Positions 23,883-32,014 of a stretch of DNA of 32,089 nucleotides are shown one piece after another; position 1 is the stretch's first letter; the number at the start of each line of letters is the position of its first letter. The DNA lies in assembly GCA_944324365.1 (NCBI GenBank), contig CALUWA010000022.1, forward strand, positions 1-32,089. Reading direction: 5' to 3'. Position numbers and translations under genes: made by a program. This DNA comes from Candidatus Gastranaerophilales bacterium. GTDB taxonomy: Bacteria; Cyanobacteriota; Vampirovibrionia; Gastranaerophilales; Gastranaerophilaceae. Under the pieces are notes generated by a model. It did no database searches, was not told where the DNA came from, and saw only the letters and a list, made by a program, of their open reading frames with translations.

Positions 23883-24443
23883 ATGAGTTTTGTAAGCAGA
23901 TTAGGCAATATGTGTGATAAATTGGGTGCAAACACCAAACCGACCTACCCCGTAATTCTAATTGCGGCGGTCAAGGGGATATGCCGTCCTACGTTTACAA
24001 TGATGGATAAAACAGAAAAGCCGGAAACAAAAAAATATACGGCACTAAGAGAAGGACTTACGGAACTGATAGCAATTCCTACATATCTTGCTTGCGGAGA
24101 ACTTGCTGCTCACCTTTCAAAAAAAATAAAATTCAAAAATGTTCCGGAAGATGTTAAAAAAAGTCTTACCAAACGCGCTGCAAGAAATTTTATGTTTATT
24201 GGTGTCTGCGTAGCTGCACTATTCGTTATTCCGGGGCTATGTTCTATTGCAATTAAACCTATTATGGATAAACTTTTGCCAAACAACAAACCAAAATCTC
24301 CAGCTGAAAATCTTGATCCACAGCTTATCTTACACAATCCGTTACTTAAAAAACCTGATATGAGCACATTCACAGGGAAAAGATTAGTAAAGCCTGTATA
24401 TAATACACAAATCCGACCACAACTGAAAGTAGGTGGAGTATGA
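23883..24443 (+). CDS. Hypothetical membrane protein, paralogue of the next gene
   Basis: A 186-aa protein with two hydrophobic segments, near 60-75 and 103-125 (FMFIGVCVAALFVIPGLCSI). The signature RPTFTMMD (35-42) followed by PETKKYTALRE (47-57) recurs in the next protein as RPGFILID and PDTKKYAAAKE, and the second hydrophobic segment also aligns (IKPIMDKL against IHPCLRAL). I do not recognise the family; it may be lineage specific. No RBS precedes the ATG at 23883. It overlaps the next gene by 4 nt (ATGA), forming an operon divergent from the ECF sigma operon. Confidence 0.7.
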   Translation: MSFVSRLGNMCDKLGANTKPTYPVILIAAVKGICRPTFTMMDKTEKPETKKYTALREGLTELIAIPTYLACGELAAHLSKKIKFKNVPEDVKKSLTKRAARNFMFIGVCVAALFVIPGLCSIAIKPIMDKLLPNNKPKSPAENLDPQLILHNPLLKKPDMSTFTGKRLVKPVYNTQIRPQLKVGGV

Positions 24444-25048
24444 TTGATTTAGTAAGTAAAATTATAACTTCATCTCCTCTTACTACAATGGCACAAAGTG
24501 CAAGCACACAGGTAACGGTAGAAACAACAATGAAAGCCATAGGACGACCGGGGTTTATCCTTATAGATAACAATATAGATCCTGATACAAAAAAATATGC
24601 TGCGGCAAAAGAATTTTTATACCAGGCAACATGTCTTTTATTATACGCCACTCTTGTTGTTCCGCTTTTTAAAGAAGGAGCTTTTAAGCTTGGACCAAAA
24701 CTCTTTAAAGAACATGCAAAAGATTTTGCAAAATTCAAAAATGCAAATGACTACTACAGATATAGGAAATATGCAGAAAAACCTTTTGAATCAGACAGAA
24801 AACATAACAATAAGATAAATCACCTGTTTAACAAAGAACTGCAAACAGAACTTAAAACAAAAGAAGAACCGGAACTATTCAACAGAATAAAAGGCACAAT
24901 TGAAGCGGGTAACATTTTAGGTTCAGTATTGGGGCTTGCAATATTAGCACCGCAAGTAAGCCATGTCATAATTCATCCTTGCCTCAGAGCTCTCGGAATG
25001 GAGAATAAAAAACACAAACCGCAGAATAAAATAGATACAAAGGCTTAG
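24440..25048 (+). CDS. Hypothetical membrane protein, paralogue of the previous gene
   Basis: A 202-aa protein with hydrophobic segments near 59-77 and 153-175 and a long charged, lysine-rich loop between them that is longer than in its paralogue. It shares the RPxFxxxD and PxTKKYxAxxE signature (about 36-58). A tandem duplication followed by divergence is the simplest history. Family and function are unknown to me. Its RBS GGTGGAG is within the end of the previous gene, indicating coupled translation. The acetyltransferase gene starts 5 bp downstream. Confidence 0.7.
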   Translation: MIDLVSKIITSSPLTTMAQSASTQVTVETTMKAIGRPGFILIDNNIDPDTKKYAAAKEFLYQATCLLLYATLVVPLFKEGAFKLGPKLFKEHAKDFAKFKNANDYYRYRKYAEKPFESDRKHNNKINHLFNKELQTELKTKEEPELFNRIKGTIEAGNILGSVLGLAILAPQVSHVIIHPCLRALGMENKKHKPQNKIDTKA

Positions 25049-25052
25049 GAAC

Positions 25053-25574
25053 ATGAGTATAAATAATATACTTACAATTCGTCCCCGAAAAATTCCGGAA
25101 TATCTCATTTATAAAAACAGAAAACGAGATATCTACAGATTATTTTCAACAAAAACCGGTGAGTACCTCGGTGAAATGTGTGCAAGAGCAGAATATGTAG
25201 ATGACAAACGCACATATTATCCAAACGAAATTGGATATTTTTCATACTTTATAAGCTCTCTGCGTGCAAAAGTAAAACGTCAGGGAATAGGCAAAACATT
25301 AATAAACCTGGCCAGACATGAAAGTATACGACAAGGCTTTAAAGGCAAAGTTCACCTTATCGCCAAAAATATTACTTATGAAAAAGATAATATGCCGGTT
25401 ATCGCATACAGAAAAATGGGATTTAATTCTCAATATAAATGGGCAATAGCAAATGCTGACAAATATATCAAAACCGGTGATCCTAAATACAATATTCCAA
25501 ACATAAGCATTCCAATGTATTTAGAAAATACATATTACTGTCCGAAATACAGGAAATTTTGCAAAAAAGCCTAA
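25053..25574 (+). CDS. GNAT-like N-acetyltransferase
   Basis: A 173-aa protein with the acetyl-CoA binding motif [17 protein letters not shown] (76-91) and a motif-B-like block [10 protein letters not shown] (115-124), the usual end of the GNAT core. The first 60 residues are less conserved and the C-terminus carries Tyr- and Cys-rich residues ([10 protein letters not shown]). It would transfer an acyl group from acyl-CoA to an amine; the substrate may be a protein, given the operon with two unknown membrane proteins. It ends in a 4-bp tail-to-tail overlap with secA. Confidence 0.75.
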   Translation: MSINNILTIRPRKIPEYLIYKNRKRDIYRLFSTKTGEYLGEMCARAEYVDDKRTYYPNEIGYFSYFISSLRAKVKRQGIGKTLINLARHESIRQGFKGKVHLIAKNITYEKDNMPVIAYRKMGFNSQYKWAIANADKYIKTGDPKYNIPNISIPMYLENTYYCPKYRKFCKKA

Positions 25575-28207
25575 GCCATATCCTGCGGCCCTTCGCCCAT
25601 AACCTGAATTCCGAATTTTGTTCTGAACAAATGCTTAACGGTATCAGCTTGAATTTCATACATCATTTTGTTAAACATTTCATAAGCTTCACGTTTGTAT
25701 TCAAGCAATGGATCCTTTTGCCCGTATGCTCTTAAATTAATTCCTTCACGGAGCATATCAATATTGTGCAAATGATCAATCCATTTGTTATCTACAACCC
25801 GCAAAAGGATATCTTTTTCAAGGCTTCTTATAACATTGTCGCTTGTAAACGGCTGCTGCGGAATAAAATTCGGATCATACTGTGATACCACATCATTATA
25901 AAAGTCAATAACTTCTGATTCATGATCACGATATGCTTGCACTGCAAAGTCCTTAAACTTATCATATATCGCATCATATCTCAACCCCTGAACATCAGAT
26001 ACTCCAAAATGGCTCAACTGAGGGAACACAGAATGGAGTTCTTTTATCATGGTATTTAAATCTTCAAAAACATATTCATCAGGATTTTGTTCCGGTGAAA
26101 TATATGTTTTGATAAGTCTTTCCATCTCTTTTTCAATCATATAATAAACATCTTCGCTCAAATCCTTGCCGAAAAGCACTTTTCTTCTTTGGGCATAGAA
26201 CTTTTCACGTTGAATATTCATAACATCATCATATTCAAGGACATTTTTCCTTATGTCGAAATGATATGTTTCGACTTTCTTTTGAGCGGACTGAATTTGT
26301 CTGGATATAATCGGATGTTCAATAGCCATATCTTCTTCGACATTCAAAGCAGTCATAAGACTTGTAATTTTATCCCCGCCAAATATTCTCATCAGGTTAT
26401 CTTCCAATGACAGGAAGAATCTTGTAGAACCCGGATCACCTTGACGAGCGGCACGACCTCGAAGCTGGTTATCAATACGTCTGGATTCATGTCTTTCAGT
26501 ACCGATTACGTGCAAGCCGCCAGCTTCTACAACTTTTGCGTGCTCTTCTTTTGTTATTTTCATTGCTTCTTCCAAAAGTTCGGCCTTTTTAGCTTCGTAT
26601 TCAGGAGTATCCGGCTCAAGCCCGAGATTATCCAATTTTTCTTTAGCCAAATATTCTGCATTACCGCCAAGCAAGATATCTGTACCGCGGCCTGCCATAT
26701 TTGTTGCTATTGTAACTGCACCTACACGACCGGCCTGCGCAATAATATAAGCTTCTTTTTCGTGATGCTTTGCGTTCAAAACATTATGCGGAATACCCTT
26801 TTGAGAGAGTAAATGCGATACATATTCAGATTTTTCGATACTGATTGTACCGACAAGAACCGGGCGTCCCAATTTATGCTGTTCAATAATATCATCTACA
26901 ACAGCATTAAATTTGGCACGTTCTGTTTTATATATAACATCGTGATAATCTTTTCTGATATCAGGTTTGTTAGTTGGAATAACCGTAACTTCAAGGTTAT
27001 AAATCTTACCGAATTCAGCCTCTTCCGTCATCGCAGTACCGGTCATACCTGATAACTTAGGATACAATCTGAACAGGTTTTGGAAAGTAATACTTGCCAA
27101 AGTCTGGGTTTCATCCTGAATTTGCACGCCCTCTTTTGCCTCGATAGCCTGGTGCAAACCATCTGACCAGCGTCTGCCTTCCATAATACGACCCGTAAAC
27201 TCATCAACAATCATTACTTCGTTATTTTTAACAACATAATCGGTATCTTTTATGAACAATTCCTTTGCCTTCAAAGCCTGCAAAAGATGATGAGCATACT
27301 GGTTATTAATATCAAACAAATCTTTAATCTGTAATAAAGCCTGAGCTTTATCAATACCTTCTTCCGTGAGGATTACGTTTTTGTTTTTCTCATCAACTTC
27401 ATAATCAACATCTTTTGTAAGTTGAGGAGCAATTTTTGCCATAACTTTATATAATTCTGCGGATTTTTCAAGGCGGCCGCTTATAATCAAAGGAGTTCTC
27501 GCCTCATCAATCAAAATACTGTCAACTTCATCTATAATTGCATAATTATAAGGCCTTTGAACAAGAGCCTCAGGGCTTTGCGCCATATTATCTCTCAGAT
27601 AATCAAAACCGAACTCATTATTTGTGCCGTAAGTAATATCGCAATCATACGCCGCTTTTTTTGCGGCAAAATCATCCATTGAGCGCCCGCCCGACAGAAT
27701 AACGCCGACAGAAAGTCCGAGAAACTTGTAAATTTTTCCCATCCATTCGCTGTCACGTTTTGCAAGGTAATCGTTAACCGTGATGACGTGAACCCCTTTG
27801 CCTGTCAAAGCATTAAGATATGCAGGTAAAGTTGCAACAAGGGTTTTACCTTCACCGGTTCTCATTTCTGCGATATGACCGTTATGGAGGAAATATCCGC
27901 CGATAAGCTGCACGTCAAAGTGACGCATATTCAAAACTCTTTTACCCGCCTCGCGAACTGTCGCAAAAGCTTCCGGCAAAATTTTATCCAAAGCTTCTTT
28001 TTCTAATTTTCTATCTGTATTAAAATCCTGTGATGTAGGGCGTTTTGAAAGAATCTCTTTAAATTCATCCGTTTTGGCTCTCAATTCTTCATCTGTCATT
28101 GCTGCGAACTGTGGTTCAAGGGCGTTTATATGGTCAATAATCCCCATAATACTTTTAACTTTACGCTCATTAGGGTCGCCCAGTAATTTCATTAACAAAC
28201 TTAGCAT
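25571..28207 (-). CDS. secA: SecA preprotein translocase ATPase
   Basis: An 878-aa motor of the Sec pathway that drives unfolded preproteins through SecYEG. Walker A is RTGEGKT (116-122) and the DEAD-like box follows as [18 protein letters not shown]. The second motor half contains [14 protein letters not shown] and [26 protein letters not shown]. It ends at [14 protein letters not shown] without the C-terminal zinc-binding (SEC-C) motif that binds SecB, as in several lineages without SecB. An insert near 52-66 lengthens the first domain slightly. An extended -10 (TGTTAGAAT, minus strand, 28256-28248) lies about 40 nt upstream, and GGAGAGG provides an RBS. Confidence 0.98.
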   Translation of the reverse strand: MLSLLMKLLGDPNERKVKSIMGIIDHINALEPQFAAMTDEELRAKTDEFKEILSKRPTSQDFNTDRKLEKEALDKILPEAFATVREAGKRVLNMRHFDVQLIGGYFLHNGHIAEMRTGEGKTLVATLPAYLNALTGKGVHVITVNDYLAKRDSEWMGKIYKFLGLSVGVILSGGRSMDDFAAKKAAYDCDITYGTNNEFGFDYLRDNMAQSPEALVQRPYNYAIIDEVDSILIDEARTPLIISGRLEKSAELYKVMAKIAPQLTKDVDYEVDEKNKNVILTEEGIDKAQALLQIKDLFDINNQYAHHLLQALKAKELFIKDTDYVVKNNEVMIVDEFTGRIMEGRRWSDGLHQAIEAKEGVQIQDETQTLASITFQNLFRLYPKLSGMTGTAMTEEAEFGKIYNLEVTVIPTNKPDIRKDYHDVIYKTERAKFNAVVDDIIEQHKLGRPVLVGTISIEKSEYVSHLLSQKGIPHNVLNAKHHEKEAYIIAQAGRVGAVTIATNMAGRGTDILLGGNAEYLAKEKLDNLGLEPDTPEYEAKKAELLEEAMKITKEEHAKVVEAGGLHVIGTERHESRRIDNQLRGRAARQGDPGSTRFFLSLEDNLMRIFGGDKITSLMTALNVEEDMAIEHPIISRQIQSAQKKVETYHFDIRKNVLEYDDVMNIQREKFYAQRRKVLFGKDLSEDVYYMIEKEMERLIKTYISPEQNPDEYVFEDLNTMIKELHSVFPQLSHFGVSDVQGLRYDAIYDKFKDFAVQAYRDHESEVIDFYNDVVSQYDPNFIPQQPFTSDNVIRSLEKDILLRVVDNKWIDHLHNIDMLREGINLRAYGQKDPLLEYKREAYEMFNKMMYEIQADTVKHLFRTKFGIQVMGEGPQDMA

Positions 28208-28247
28208 TATTAAATTTTCCTCTCCAAAGTTGGTATTCTATGGAAAT

Positions 28248-28256
28248 ATTCTAACA
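28248..28256 (-). promoter_or_regulatory. Extended -10 promoter of secA
   Basis: TGTTAGAAT on the minus strand, about 40 nt before the secA ATG at 28207, with GGAGAGG as RBS between them. Confidence 0.55.
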
Positions 28257-28334
28257 TAGACATAGAAGAATTGGCAGTTCTTAAGGAAAAAATAATATTT
28301 CACTGGCAATAATTTAGCACACCAGCAACATTTA

Positions 28335-29138
28335 TTAGTTAAAGAATGGATAATCATCCCTTATCTGCCAGCCGTCCATCATTATTAGAGCCCCGCAGGA
28401 ACCAGTTCCACCAGAAACGCAACATCCGTTTATACCGGAGCAATTCAAAATTTGTTCACGTGAATACTTATAACCGCGAAACAAAATTTTAGACATAGTC
28501 CTATCCAAATACATTTCAAAAATATCCTCCCCGGAGCGATTAGGCTTTCGTTTTCCGTTGAGATCTACCTGAAAATATATATACCTGCCATATGTGCCCG
28601 TATTATCATAAGAATTTTCATACATTAAAGCAAATATCATGCCGTTTTCTGTAATAAAGGAAACTACATTACGATCACACATATCAGCTATAGCTGGAGG
28701 ATGATTAGTTACATATGTATAATTACACGCTGAATTAACTTTAGAACCAGCTTTGCAGTAAGTTATCACTCTTAAATAAGGAGCAAGATACTTTTCAACG
28801 AAATTATTAAGTGAATCACTTACTGCATCAGAATTATCAGGATCCATTGACATATGTTCACCTATCTCCCAATATGTCATATCTCCATAATCTTTCTGTG
28901 CCATTGTTAATGCCTGAGCCATTATTGAATAAGCAACCTTTAACTGGTTCACTGTTACTGTTTTACGGTAATTGTTTATTAATGTCGGAAGCGTCATTGC
29001 CGCTACTATACCAATTATTCCAAGGGTTATCAAGACTTCCGCTAACGTAAATGCTGCTTTCTTTCCGTCATCCTTACTGAGGGAACCGCTGTAATGATAA
29101 ATAGGCGTAAACCCTTGCTCTGACCTAGATACAGACAC
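28335..29138 (-). CDS. Type IV pilin-like protein, 5' end out of frame at a G-tract
   Basis: A prepilin-type protein with the methylation segment AFTLAEVLITLGIIGIVAAM; F30 is the expected mature N-terminus and E34 the +5 glutamate. The globular part has a Cys-rich end (LNCSGINGCCVSGGTGSCG). The frame opens with GTG at 29138, directly after ten G (minus strand), with no RBS of its own. Upstream, a strong promoter, AAGGAGG and ATG (29178) open a short frame that meets a stop soon after the tract. With nine or twelve G the ATG would read straight into the pilin. The gene is therefore either switched off by slippage or affected by a homopolymer error. Likely surface filament or pseudopilin; partners not in the window. 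Confidence 0.8.
   Translation of the reverse strand: MSVSRSEQGFTPIYHYSGSLSKDDGKKAAFTLAEVLITLGIIGIVAAMTLPTLINNYRKTVTVNQLKVAYSIMAQALTMAQKDYGDMTYWEIGEHMSMDPDNSDAVSDSLNNFVEKYLAPYLRVITYCKAGSKVNSACNYTYVTNHPPAIADMCDRNVVSFITENGMIFALMYENSYDNTGTYGRYIYFQVDLNGKRKPNRSGEDIFEMYLDRTMSKILFRGYKYSREQILNCSGINGCCVSGGTGSCGALIMMDGWQIRDDYPFFN
29067..29096. repeat. Repeat unit inside the pilin leader
   Basis: The plus-strand sequence starting GTCATCCTTAC and containing GAACCGC recurs at 29349-29378 in the adjacent intergenic region, with the same spacing. In the pilin frame it encodes HYSGSLSKDD just before the prepilin segment. Confidence 0.65.
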
Positions 29139-29147
29139 CCCCCCCCC
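29138..29147 (-). repeat. Ten-base G homopolymer (slippage site)
   Basis: Ten C on the plus strand, ten G in the sense direction of the pilin gene, between the ATG at 29178 and the pilin frame. A tract length divisible by three joins the two frames; ten does not. Confidence 0.85.
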
Positions 29148-29201
29148 GGTATCTCCGCACTATACTTAGCTTTTGCATACTTCTATCCTCCTTTTTCCTT
29201 T

Positions 29202-29240
29202 AGTATAAACTATGTTCACACTTTTTGCAAGTCTACTTGC
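29202..29240 (-). promoter_or_regulatory. Pilin promoter and overlapping inverted repeat
   Basis: Minus strand: TTGCAA (29230-29225), 17 bp spacer, TATACT (29207-29202), then AAGGAGG (29193-29187) 8 nt before ATG 29178. The inverted repeat GCAAGT-CT-ACTTGC (29227-29240) overlaps the -35 and may be an operator. Confidence 0.6.
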
Positions 29241-29561
29241 ATAACCCTTGTTATGGGAACATAGCGCTTATACTCCTTCCCCTACTTTGGGAATGCAGGG
29301 ATGGGGAGCTAATATCATTCTTAGGCATGAAACCGGCGCCGGTTATCTGTCATCCTTACAAAGTGAACCGCCGTTGTGTAGCTGTCTGTCATCCTGAGCG
29401 TCAGCGAAGGATCTCTTTATACACGAGATTCTTCGGGCTAAAGCCCTCAGAATGACATAATATACTCACCTTAAGGTGAGTCTGGCGAATGTGCACGCAG
29501 TGCTCAATTTTCTTTTGCGTCACACAAAGCTAAGCTCTTCTCCTGCCTCAGGCACAGGACA
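29241..29561. repeat. Repeat-rich intergenic region between pilin and purA
   Basis: No gene was found. It contains a large imperfect inverted repeat at 29387-29457 (arms TGTCATCCTGAGCG and CTCAGAATGACA outermost, with a GGGC-TAAA-GCCC mini hairpin inside), a perfect 18-bp palindrome ACTCACCTTAAGGTGAGT (29464-29481), the repeat unit at 29349-29378, and a TGCCTCAGGCA mini hairpin near 29548. CATCCTGAGCG/GAAGGATCT-type inverted repeats are a widespread intergenic repeat pattern in bacteria. Confidence 0.65.
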
Positions 29562-30836
29562 CTATTTCTTAAAAATCGTCTGCTCTCTATCCGGTCCGAC
29601 ACTAACAATAGAAATTGGAACCCCGAGAAGTTCTTCTAATCTTGCAAGATATTCTTTAGCATTTTCAGGGAGTTTCTCATATTCCCTTATTTCGGTAAGA
29701 GAAGTTTTCCACCCCTTATGACTTTCGTAAACAGGTTCCAAATATTTATGCATATAAACATCTGTCGGATAAGAGTTATAAAGTTTCCCATCCCTTGTAT
29801 CTTTATACGCTGTACAAACTTTTATTTCATCAAACTCATCAAAGACATCAATTTTAGTAAGTGCAATCGTAGTTAACCCGCCAACAAGAACGGCATAACG
29901 CATTGTAACAGCATCAAACCATCCGCAGCGTCTTGGACGACCGGTCGTAACGCCAAATTCATGACCGACTTCCCTGATTCTGTCACCAGTTTCATCCGTA
30001 AGCTCAGTAACAAAAGGCCCCTCGCCAACACGGGTAACATAAGCCTTTGCAACGCCAATAACTTCGTCTATCATCTTTGGCCCGTATCCGCTGCCAGTAC
30101 AAGCCCCACCGCCTATAGGATTTGAACTCGTTACAAACGGATAAGTTCCGTAATCCACATCAAGCATTACCCCTTGCGCGCCTTCAAATAAAATAACCTT
30201 ATCCCGAGATTTTTCCAAAAGCTCCTGCCACTCAAAACAAACATACGGCTTAAAGATTTCTGCATATCTTTCACAAAGCCCGAGTATTTCTTCCCTTGAA
30301 TACCCGCTTAGTCCATAAACATTTTCCAACATCTTGTTTTTAACTGGTAAAATTACATCAAGCTTTTCATTTAAAGTTTCTAAAGAATATAAATCCTGAA
30401 CCTTTAAGCCGATACGAGCATACTTGTCCGTATAAGTCGGACCTATGCCTTTTTTAGTGGTTCCAATTTTTCCTTTTTTTGCATTATCCTCGCTATACCC
30501 ATCAACTTCGGTATGATATGGCATCGTAATAGAAGCAAGCGGACTTACCTTCAAGCGGGAAACATCTATACCATCTTTTATCAAACCTTTTAACTCTTCC
30601 TCAAAATATTCAGGAAGAATCACAGTACCGGCACCTATAAAACAGTCCTTATCCCCATATAAAATACCCGAAGGAATCAAGTGAAATTTAAAAGTTTTAT
30701 CATTTACAACAACAGTATGCCCGGCATTACAACCGCCCTGGTATCTTATAATCAAATCAGCATCCTGAGCTAGCAAATCCGTAATTTTTGCTTTTCCCTC
30801 ATCGCCCCACTGAGCACCTACTACTACCTTATTCAT
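29562..30836 (-). CDS. purA: Adenylosuccinate synthetase
   Basis: A 424-aa enzyme of normal length that makes adenylosuccinate from IMP, aspartate and GTP, the first step towards AMP. It carries the GTP/IMP-binding QWGDEGKAKITDLL near the N-terminus, GGCNAGHTVV, GTTKKGIGPTYTDK, and the C-terminal TTGRPRRCGWFD and LTKIDVFD blocks. The first motif reads GKAK where the family normally has GKGK, a single-residue oddity. The ATG at 30836 has a GGGAAG-type RBS and an extended -10, TGTTAAAAT (30884-30876, minus strand). Confidence 0.98.
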   Translation of the reverse strand: MNKVVVGAQWGDEGKAKITDLLAQDADLIIRYQGGCNAGHTVVVNDKTFKFHLIPSGILYGDKDCFIGAGTVILPEYFEEELKGLIKDGIDVSRLKVSPLASITMPYHTEVDGYSEDNAKKGKIGTTKKGIGPTYTDKYARIGLKVQDLYSLETLNEKLDVILPVKNKMLENVYGLSGYSREEILGLCERYAEIFKPYVCFEWQELLEKSRDKVILFEGAQGVMLDVDYGTYPFVTSSNPIGGGACTGSGYGPKMIDEVIGVAKAYVTRVGEGPFVTELTDETGDRIREVGHEFGVTTGRPRRCGWFDAVTMRYAVLVGGLTTIALTKIDVFDEFDEIKVCTAYKDTRDGKLYNSYPTDVYMHKYLEPVYESHKGWKTSLTEIREYEKLPENAKEYLARLEELLGVPISIVSVGPDREQTIFKK

Positions 30837-30875
30837 GTCTACACTTCCCTTCTTTCTAAGGACATTTACTTATAT

Positions 30876-30884
30876 ATTTTAACA
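30876..30884 (-). promoter_or_regulatory. Extended -10 promoter of purA
   Basis: TGTTAAAAT on the minus strand, about 40 nt upstream of the purA ATG. Confidence 0.5.
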
Positions 30885-30886
30885 CA

Positions 30887-30914
30887 AACAAAAAACCGGT
30901 TTTCCAACCGGTTT
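30887..30914 (-). terminator. Terminator after the 30946 gene
   Basis: AAACCGGTT (30893-30901) pairs with AACCGGTTT (30906-30914) around TTCC. On the minus strand a T run follows, so it terminates the gene ending at 30946 just before the purA promoter. Confidence 0.8.
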
Positions 30915-30945
30915 AAAATTTGTGAGTAAATGTATCTTATAAATC

Positions 30946-31437
30946 TTATGCATATTGTAGAAATTCTGCCATATGTGATTCAATTCTTGCGCTATCTGCA
31001 CTATTTAAATATGTAGCTAACATTGGAGTAACATTAATTCTTGATAAAATAGCATCATCAACCCCATTAACTGTAGCTGCCGCACCGACACCGGTTTCTT
31101 CAGCAAGCGCTGCCAAATAAGGTGTATTTTGCAAAACCTCAGCTTCCATTCTAGCCTGAGTCGCCGCCGGAGTTGTACTTACTCCTGCAATATTGTTATT
31201 ATTAAGTTTAACCCTGTTATATGCGGCTAATGCTTCCGCACCTGCAGTTTCATTAACTTCTGAAGTCCGTACAAAAGTATCTAAACCAACTGTTTTGTTT
31301 TCAACCTGTTCCTTAGATTTGCCAACAGGAACATCAACAGCTGCCTCTTTTCCTTTAGCCTCCTCCGCAGATACAGGCCCGGATTGTTTACCGCTGACAA
31401 ATAGACTTTTTACATTGTTAAAATCGATTCTTCCCAT
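30946..31437 (-). CDS. Hypothetical protein, Ala-rich
   Basis: A 163-aa protein with no signal peptide, membrane segment or cysteine. The first 50 residues are charged and likely disordered (SAEEAKGKEAAVDVPVGKSK); from about 55 on it is Ala-rich with helical stretches (ETAGAEALAAYNRVKLNNNN, then RMEAEVLQNTPYLAALAEE). Not recognised. GGAGA 7 nt before the ATG and a terminator after the stop show an independent transcription unit, so it is a real gene. Confidence 0.7.
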   Translation of the reverse strand: MGRIDFNNVKSLFVSGKQSGPVSAEEAKGKEAAVDVPVGKSKEQVENKTVGLDTFVRTSEVNETAGAEALAAYNRVKLNNNNIAGVSTTPAATQARMEAEVLQNTPYLAALAEETGVGAAATVNGVDDAILSRINVTPMLATYLNSADSARIESHMAEFLQYA

Positions 31438-31741
31438 TTTTTGATCTCCGTTATTTACTCACGTAATTACTATCGGCTTATCTCTTGTTAATCTTTAATG
31501 ATTAAAAAAGATTTTTCTGTTTTTGTTACATTTATTTACATGTGCTTTATACCTCAAAAACTTTTTCCTATTATTAATTTTCTCTCGTACTTATATAAAG
31601 TATTTTTGAATATAAAAATTGCGTCAATAATACATATTCTTTACATAATCCGTAACAATTCTTTACATAATAGAATATAGCTGACCGGACAATTGAAAAA
31701 TACACGCCTTCGAAAAATCCTTAAGAGAAGGAGATTTGACA

Positions 31742-31972
31742 ATGCCAACAATTATAGGAATAAAATTATCAGAAAGAAACACTGAATCAATAAAATTACA
31801 AGAAATATTAACAAAATACGGATGCAATATTTCCACAAGGATAGGATTACATCACAGTACAAGAGAAGCATGCTCTAATACGGGCATGATTCTCCTTGAT
31901 ACCGTTGATGATCCGTCAGAGTTAGTCACAGAGTTAAAAAAGTACTGGGAAATACAGCAGCTTATCTACTAA
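31742..31972 (+). CDS. TM1266-like (ACT/ferredoxin-fold) putative regulator
   Basis: A 76-aa protein: PTIIGIKLSERNTESIKLQE, then YGCNISTRIGLHH, and a final helix and strand. The pattern matches small proteins annotated as iron-only hydrogenase system putative regulators (TM1266 family), which have a ferredoxin-like fold related to the NikR C-terminal domain. No hydrogenase or maturation gene is in the window. The ATG at 31742 is chosen over a TTG at 31736 because AAGGAG lies at the proper distance. Role as regulator is family lore rather than shown. Confidence 0.65.
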   Translation: MPTIIGIKLSERNTESIKLQEILTKYGCNISTRIGLHHSTREACSNTGMILLDTVDDPSELVTELKKYWEIQQLIY

Positions 31973-31986
31973 TATTAACTCTATTA

Positions 31987-32009
31987 TGATACAGGCATCG
32001 CGCCTATCA
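31987..32009. terminator. Imperfect hairpin between convergent genes
   Basis: TGATA-CA-GGC (31987-31996) pairs with GCC-TATCA (32002-32009) with a 2-nt bulge. It lacks a T run, so termination is only suggested by its place between two convergent gene ends. Confidence 0.4.
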
Positions 32010-32014
32010 CCACG

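Noticed and set aside
29225-29455. Plus-strand frame of 76 codons between pilin and purA
   Set aside because: It translates dispersed repeats, including the large inverted repeat, and has no credible start signal.
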